From WJMT01 sp964599635 (GTDB lineage: Bacteria; Acidobacteriota; Aminicenantia; Aminicenantales; Aminicenantaceae), in contig CAZRGM010000009.1 of NCBI GenBank assembly GCA_964599635.1, positions 62,001 to 126,000 on the forward strand: DNA of 64,000 nucleotides, written 5' to 3'. The translations under genes and the position numbers were made by a program. Shown here piece after piece: positions 60,395 through 64,000 of the stretch. The notes under the pieces were generated by a model. The model made no database searches and was not told where the DNA came from. It saw nothing but the letters and a program-made list of their open reading frames with translations. Each line of letters starts with the position of its first letter. Position 1 is the first letter of the stretch.

Positions 60395-60484
60395 CTCTTA
60401 CTAACCTTATCCTGAGATTTTGCCTTTAAAATCAAGATGATAGATTACCTCAAACCGCTTTTTCAAGTCAAGCTCAAGCATGGT

Positions 60485-60709
60485 AAGCAATTCTCATTCC
60501 GTAAACAACTTTATTGAACTGATAAGAGGAAGGGCAAGGGATTCGGCACCCGCTCGATTCCCCAGCGCGGAATCTCTCTCCCATTCGGGCTTCGCTCCCC
60601 TCTAAAGAGGAACCATGCCCGCTCAGCCCTCATAGTGGATGCCTCATCCCTTGCCCTCTCCCCTTAATAAATAGTGTTCATCACATGGTTCACGGAATGA
60701 GAATTGCTT
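60485..60709. mobile_element. MITE-like element, copy 2, with 18-bp terminal inverted repeats
   Basis: AAGCAATTCTCATTCCGT (60485-60502) is repeated perfectly inverted as ACGGAATGAGAATTGCTT (60692-60709). The 225-bp element has no ORF of note but a structured GC-rich core (hairpins such as CCTCTAAAGAGG and GATTCCCC...GGAATC) shared in inverted orientation with 54700-54905 and, as one end only, with 29545-29605. It occupies most of the 375-bp gap between the small beta-barrel gene and the membrane-protein gene. No transposase is present here, so mobilisation would need one elsewhere. Confidence 0.8.
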
Positions 60710-60732
60710 CCAATCTCTAATTCTTGCGCAGG

Positions 60733-60761
60733 TTGATAAACAAAACCATCACCGTTATAAT
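60733..60761 (+). promoter_or_regulatory. Sigma70 promoter of the membrane-protein/PD40 operon; leaderless start predicted
   Basis: TTGATA (60733-60738), 17-base spacer, perfect TATAAT (60756-60761). The ATG at 60770 is eight bases after the -10 box, so the transcript should begin at or beside it. No ribosome-binding site. Confidence 0.63.
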
Positions 60762-60769
60762 GAATTGAA

Positions 60770-61576
60770 ATGAGATTCAGAACTATCTTTTTTGTGGCTG
60801 ACTTTGTTTTTTGCTGGGCTGCGGTCTTCTATAAAGCAAAGGCAGCCCAATCCTTTCCCTGGGAAGCGTTCTTGATAGGCACCCTTATCATTTTAGGATT
60901 TCTCGCTTTTGAGGTTATAACTTCTTCCCGGTTTGAGGAACATTTGGCTCCTGGTGTCTTTGGGTTTCTAGCAGGAGCAGGCGTCAATGTGATCATTCAA
61001 GTTCTTTTAAATAAATTCCAGGGCATCAACTGGACATTCCAATCCCCCATCCTTTCCAGCCTGGGAACAGTCCTTTTCGGTTTTTTAGGAGCGGTTATTT
61101 TTATCACTCACGGGGAACAAATCAAAAAAAATATCCCCTGGACCTTGTTCTCAAATTTGCCCAAGCAAACCAAAGGTCATGGCCGGTCATTCATCACTAT
61201 TCTGTGGGTCATCGCTGCAGCCGCTGCGCTGGGCTTATGTATCAACCTTTATATGATATTGAAAATCTTTGACACAGCCCAAACCAGCAACCCTCTGAGA
61301 AAACCTCTTTGGTTTAGCACAGCCGCAGTCATTCTCCTGTTTGCCCTCACAGCTCTAGCCAGAAAACACGCGGCACCGATTTTGTTTGTGCTCATTCCCG
61401 GTCTTATAACCGGGCTCATCTGGGCTTCACTGGTGCGGGATATGATAGAGTGGGTGTATATCAAGCACCCTGAATTCGCATTATCCTCTGACATTCTGGA
61501 ACTCCTCTTAATCCTGAACTTCTGTTATCTGGGGACCGCCTGGCTCAACAGAGCTTTCTTAAGCAGAAAAAAATAA
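60770..61576 (+). CDS. Eight-helix membrane protein of unknown function
   Basis: 268 aa with eight hydrophobic segments (about residues 5-21, 33-50, 62-80, 95-111, 139-163, 178-194, 200-219, 241-257) and short loops; no catalytic motif recognised. The positive-inside pattern (KQIKKN, RKHAA, SRKK) is consistent with a real inner-membrane protein. It is followed after 19 bases by the PD40 protein, probably the same transcript. Function unknown; no family named. Confidence 0.65.
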   Translation: MRFRTIFFVADFVFCWAAVFYKAKAAQSFPWEAFLIGTLIILGFLAFEVITSSRFEEHLAPGVFGFLAGAGVNVIIQVLLNKFQGINWTFQSPILSSLGTVLFGFLGAVIFITHGEQIKKNIPWTLFSNLPKQTKGHGRSFITILWVIAAAAALGLCINLYMILKIFDTAQTSNPLRKPLWFSTAAVILLFALTALARKHAAPILFVLIPGLITGLIWASLVRDMIEWVYIKHPEFALSSDILELLLILNFCYLGTAWLNRAFLSRKK

Positions 61577-61595
61577 AAAAGGAGGACGCATCAAA

Positions 61596-62507
61596 GTGAA
61601 ACACCAACTCAAATTTCTTGTTCTCTTATTCATACCCCTCCTTCTTCTGGGTTCTTTTCAGACCACACCCACCCTTAAGGAAATGAAGGCTCTGGCATCC
61701 ATTAAAGGAAAGATTCCTGGAGCGATTGTGTGGTCCACTTCCAGACACGGCACCTGGGAAATTTACAAGATGAATGCGGACGGCACGGAAAAAGTGCGGC
61801 TCACCCATGACCAGCACACTAACCAGCACCCGGTATGGTCCAGAGACGGAAAGTGGATCTACTATGAGCGAGACAAAGACATTTACCGGATGCAGCCGGA
61901 TGGAACTGATTCGCAGCTGGTTTTAGAGAATGGATTTTCCTTTGATATAAGCTGGGACGGCACAAAAATTGTTTATGTGACCCAAGACAGCTCAGGAGAT
62001 TCCATCAGACTTTATGATTGTGAAAAACAAAAATCAGAAGAAATCATCCCTCTCAGACTTCCCGAATTCAAAAATAAAGAACTCAGGTTTCCCACGCTTT
62101 CCCCTGACGAAGAATGGCTTTTTTTCAGCTCTTCTTATCCAAAAGCCTGGAGTGTCCACCGGGTCAAGCTGGACGGAACCAGCCATTCCTTTTATGCCAG
62201 CGGCTGCATGCCTCAGTACAGCCCCAACGGACTGTATCTGGCCTGGGTTTACGGCGGTGTCCACCACATCTACATCGGCACTGCAGACGGGAGTGAAAAA
62301 AAAGTGTTTGAAAACTCCATTCCCGGACGGCCCCACTGTTATTTTGCAAAATGGTCCCCGGACGGAAATCACATTGTTTTTGCAGCCAGTCCTTCTTCTG
62401 ACCGCCGAATAAGTGACTATGAAATCTTTATAAAGCCGGTCAAAGGAGGAGAGGCGGTGCGGCTGACTTTTGATCCTGCCACAGACACCTGGCCGGATAT
62501 TTTATAA
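61596..62507 (+). CDS. Secreted TolB-like / PD40 beta-propeller protein
   Basis: 303 aa. GTG start at 61596 with a strong AAAGGAGG ten bases upstream. Signal peptide about 1-22 (FLVLLFIPLLLLGSFQT). Four or more PD40-type blades: IVWSTSRHGTWEIYKMNADG, PVWSRDGKWIYYERDKDIY, PTLSPDEEWLFFSSSYPKAW, AKWSPDGNHIVFAASPSSD. No enzymatic domain, so a binding or scaffold role in the periplasm is likely; a true TolB of the Tol-Pal system is unlikely because it lacks the N-terminal TolB domain and partner genes. Confidence 0.8.
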   Translation: MKHQLKFLVLLFIPLLLLGSFQTTPTLKEMKALASIKGKIPGAIVWSTSRHGTWEIYKMNADGTEKVRLTHDQHTNQHPVWSRDGKWIYYERDKDIYRMQPDGTDSQLVLENGFSFDISWDGTKIVYVTQDSSGDSIRLYDCEKQKSEEIIPLRLPEFKNKELRFPTLSPDEEWLFFSSSYPKAWSVHRVKLDGTSHSFYASGCMPQYSPNGLYLAWVYGGVHHIYIGTADGSEKKVFENSIPGRPHCYFAKWSPDGNHIVFAASPSSDRRISDYEIFIKPVKGGEAVRLTFDPATDTWPDIL

Positions 62508-62581
62508 AAAAAAAGCTCTCTCACAAAACCCTTAAAAAGCTTTGCTCTGAGAGCCGTGTTATCTTTTTTGTATATCAGAAA

Positions 62582-64000
62582 TTATTCAGAACTGAATTTA
62601 ATCTCTCCTAAAGCGATTCCCAAGTTTCGGGTATCCGGAGCTTTGGATATTTCCCAGGGATTCCAAATCCGGCTGACCTTAAATAAGAGAATGACCTGGC
62701 TGTCTATTTCATACGGAACAGGACACTCAACACTTTTCCACGAACTTTCTGTAAGAACGATCTCAGCCAGCAGCCTCTCTTCTCTAAAAAAATCTTTGAT
62801 CAAGTAGATTTTGACTTTAACTGGTTTTCCTCTAATATCCGGATGAGACGCCATCAAGGGGATCTCCATCACAGGCTTTTCTATCTTGATGCTCAGGGCA
62901 CTGTTTTTTTTGCTCCATCGGAATTCATTTCCTGTTTTGGTTGTTTCTGTGTCATAAAAGCCAAAACTCTGGTCTAAACCCAGCATTTCAGTCCGGTGTT
63001 CCAGTGACAGGGAGTGGGTTGAATTCCACAACTGGAAGCAAGTAAAAATCAAAACCACACCCAGACTAATGAATCTAAATTTTTTACTGAAAGAAACCTT
63101 GCTCTCAGCCTCCCTTTCACTTCGATTCATTATAAAAAGCATTCCTACCAGAAGCCAAAAAGTGTATTTGAGCTCATAGCTCCCGATAAAAGTGTGCACA
63201 AAGAAAATCAGAAACATAGAAATGATGCCGCAGGAAACGCCGATCTGCATATATTTCCATCTGTCCCTGGATAAATATTGACTGAATCCTTTTTTCATGC
63301 GTTTAAAAATGAGCCAAAAAATCCACAGGGCAAAGAACAACCCTATGATTCCCAGCTCTGCAAAAACCTGGATAAAATAGTTTTCTGCAGAATCTGTGGT
63401 TCGGAGAGGAAATTCATGGAGCCGGGCATAATTGGGAAGCTCAATGATAAAGGCGCCGATTCCCACCCCGGTAAGAGGGTAGTCCTTTATCATGCAGCCA
63501 GCCGCTTTCCAGATGCTGGAGCTCCGTTCTGCCAGGGCTTTATCCAATCCTCCCTCTTTATAAGAGACCCACAGCTCATTCATTCTGTCATAGACCACAG
63601 AACCTTGTGATAACAGCAGAATCGATGCGATCACAGCAAAAACCAGCAAAATAGTTACTCCCACCATGCCCACCTTTTTTATAGGGAGGGATTTCTGTCT
63701 CTTAATCATTAAAAGAAAAAATCCCAGAAAAAACACCAAACTTATGGCGAGAGCCACCAGTCCGCTTCTGGAACCGGTGTTGGGAAGAATAAACAAAGCG
63801 GAAAGAAACACCAGAGCAGAAAAAATCCTGAGAATTCCTTTAAAGAAAAAGACCAGGGATAAAAGCACCGGAATCACAACCGCCAAATAGCCCCCGAATG
63901 ATAGGGCATCCTTAAAAGTGCCGTTGATGAACCCCTGAGTGAAGCTTATGGGATTGTTTCCCAGTTTGATATTTCCATAATGCTGATAAAAACCAAATCC
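62582..64000 (-). CDS. O-antigen ligase family membrane protein, N-terminus cut by window edge
   Basis: The frame stays open from the stop at 62582 to base 64000 (473 codons), so this is a partial gene continuing to the right. Membrane helices alternate with loops; KDYPLTGVGIGAFIIELPNY and the following region correspond to the Wzy_C loop, and NNPISFTQGFINGTFKDALSF precedes it. A C-terminal periplasmic beta domain (about the last 130 codons) ends NPWEISKAPDTRNLGIALGE, unusual for ligases but shared with the pseudogene at 19399-20453. Role by family: ligation or polymerisation of O-antigen-type glycans. Convergent with the PD40 gene. Confidence 0.87.
   Translation of the reverse strand, partial: GFGFYQHYGNIKLGNNPISFTQGFINGTFKDALSFGGYLAVVIPVLLSLVFFFKGILRIFSALVFLSALFILPNTGSRSGLVALAISLVFFLGFFLLMIKRQKSLPIKKVGMVGVTILLVFAVIASILLLSQGSVVYDRMNELWVSYKEGGLDKALAERSSSIWKAAGCMIKDYPLTGVGIGAFIIELPNYARLHEFPLRTTDSAENYFIQVFAELGIIGLFFALWIFWLIFKRMKKGFSQYLSRDRWKYMQIGVSCGIISMFLIFFVHTFIGSYELKYTFWLLVGMLFIMNRSEREAESKVSFSKKFRFISLGVVLIFTCFQLWNSTHSLSLEHRTEMLGLDQSFGFYDTETTKTGNEFRWSKKNSALSIKIEKPVMEIPLMASHPDIRGKPVKVKIYLIKDFFREERLLAEIVLTESSWKSVECPVPYEIDSQVILLFKVSRIWNPWEISKAPDTRNLGIALGEIKFSSE

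Noticed and set aside
61596..62507. Identification as TolB of the Tol-Pal system
   Set aside because: Only PD40 blades are present, with no TolB N-terminal domain and no tol/pal neighbours.
62515..62554. Possible bidirectional terminator between the PD40 and ligase genes (CTCTCA ... TGAGAG)
   Set aside because: Stem of six with a 24-base loop and a T-run eight bases away; too weak to call.

Overview
This window is one large exopolysaccharide / O-antigen biosynthesis region of a Gram-negative-type bacterium. The diderm reading rests on a Wza-like export protein, two outer-membrane beta-barrel proteins with signal peptides, Wzz/Wzx/Wzy-type genes and a Wzm/Wzt ABC exporter. By eye the DNA is AT-rich, and almost every gene lies on the minus strand with ATGA/TAATG overlaps. 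The lineage cannot be fixed from sequence reading alone; gene style and repeat load would fit an Acidobacteriota/Aminicenantes-like genome (low-confidence inference). No rRNA, tRNA, CRISPR array, prophage or complete insertion sequence was seen.

Layout (transcription runs mostly right to left). 0-3.9 kb: chain-length determinant (cut by the left edge), Wza-like export protein, FAD reductase. 4-15.3 kb: VanZ/sugar-phosphate transferase fusion, glycosyltransferases (GTs), O-antigen ligase/polymerase, FkbM methyltransferase, flippase, DUF6625-like protein, SAM methyltransferase. 15.6-21.8 kb: S26-type peptidase, HD hydrolase, a plus-strand glycosidase, a decayed O-antigen ligase pseudogene, a large beta-barrel protein. 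21.8-24.8 kb: repeat-rich island holding a GIY-YIG protein, two toxin-antitoxin pairs, REP-like palindromes, a 9-bp satellite and a 71-bp tandem array. 24.8-29.5 kb: complete dTDP-L-rhamnose operon (rfbA-C-B-D order) behind a WecA/MraY-type initiating transferase. 29.6-41 kb: secreted SGNH hydrolase, two tandem YfhO-like membrane proteins, methyltransferase, polysaccharide deacetylase, sulfotransferase and TIM-barrel glycosidase. 41-54.6 kb: GTs, Wzt/Wzm exporter, acyltransferase, two tandem UDP-galactopyranose-mutase-like flavoproteins, DPM1-like GT. 54.6-60.7 kb: plus-strand flippase, two-domain GT and an AbiE-type toxin-antitoxin pair, bracketed by inverted copies of a MITE-like element. 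60.7-64 kb: membrane protein, PD40 propeller protein and a second O-antigen ligase that runs off the right edge.

How it works together (inference from families): dTDP-rhamnose and other activated sugars are made here; two kinds of initiating transferase load the first sugar phosphate on the lipid carrier; many GTs extend it; methyl-, acyl- and sulfotransferases and a deacetylase decorate it; flippases plus ligase/polymerase and a separate ABC exporter give two possible routes across the inner membrane; Wzz, Wza and the beta-barrel proteins serve length control and outer-membrane export.

The most unusual features are the repeats. Short simple-sequence families sit at gene boundaries, and one tract has been incorporated in frame inside the catalytic domain of the sugar transferase. 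A decayed ligase gene supplies the antisense C-terminal tail of a glycosidase. A MITE-like element in inverted copies brackets a small accessory module. Several genes have consensus sigma70-type promoters placed so close to the start codon that leaderless mRNAs are predicted.
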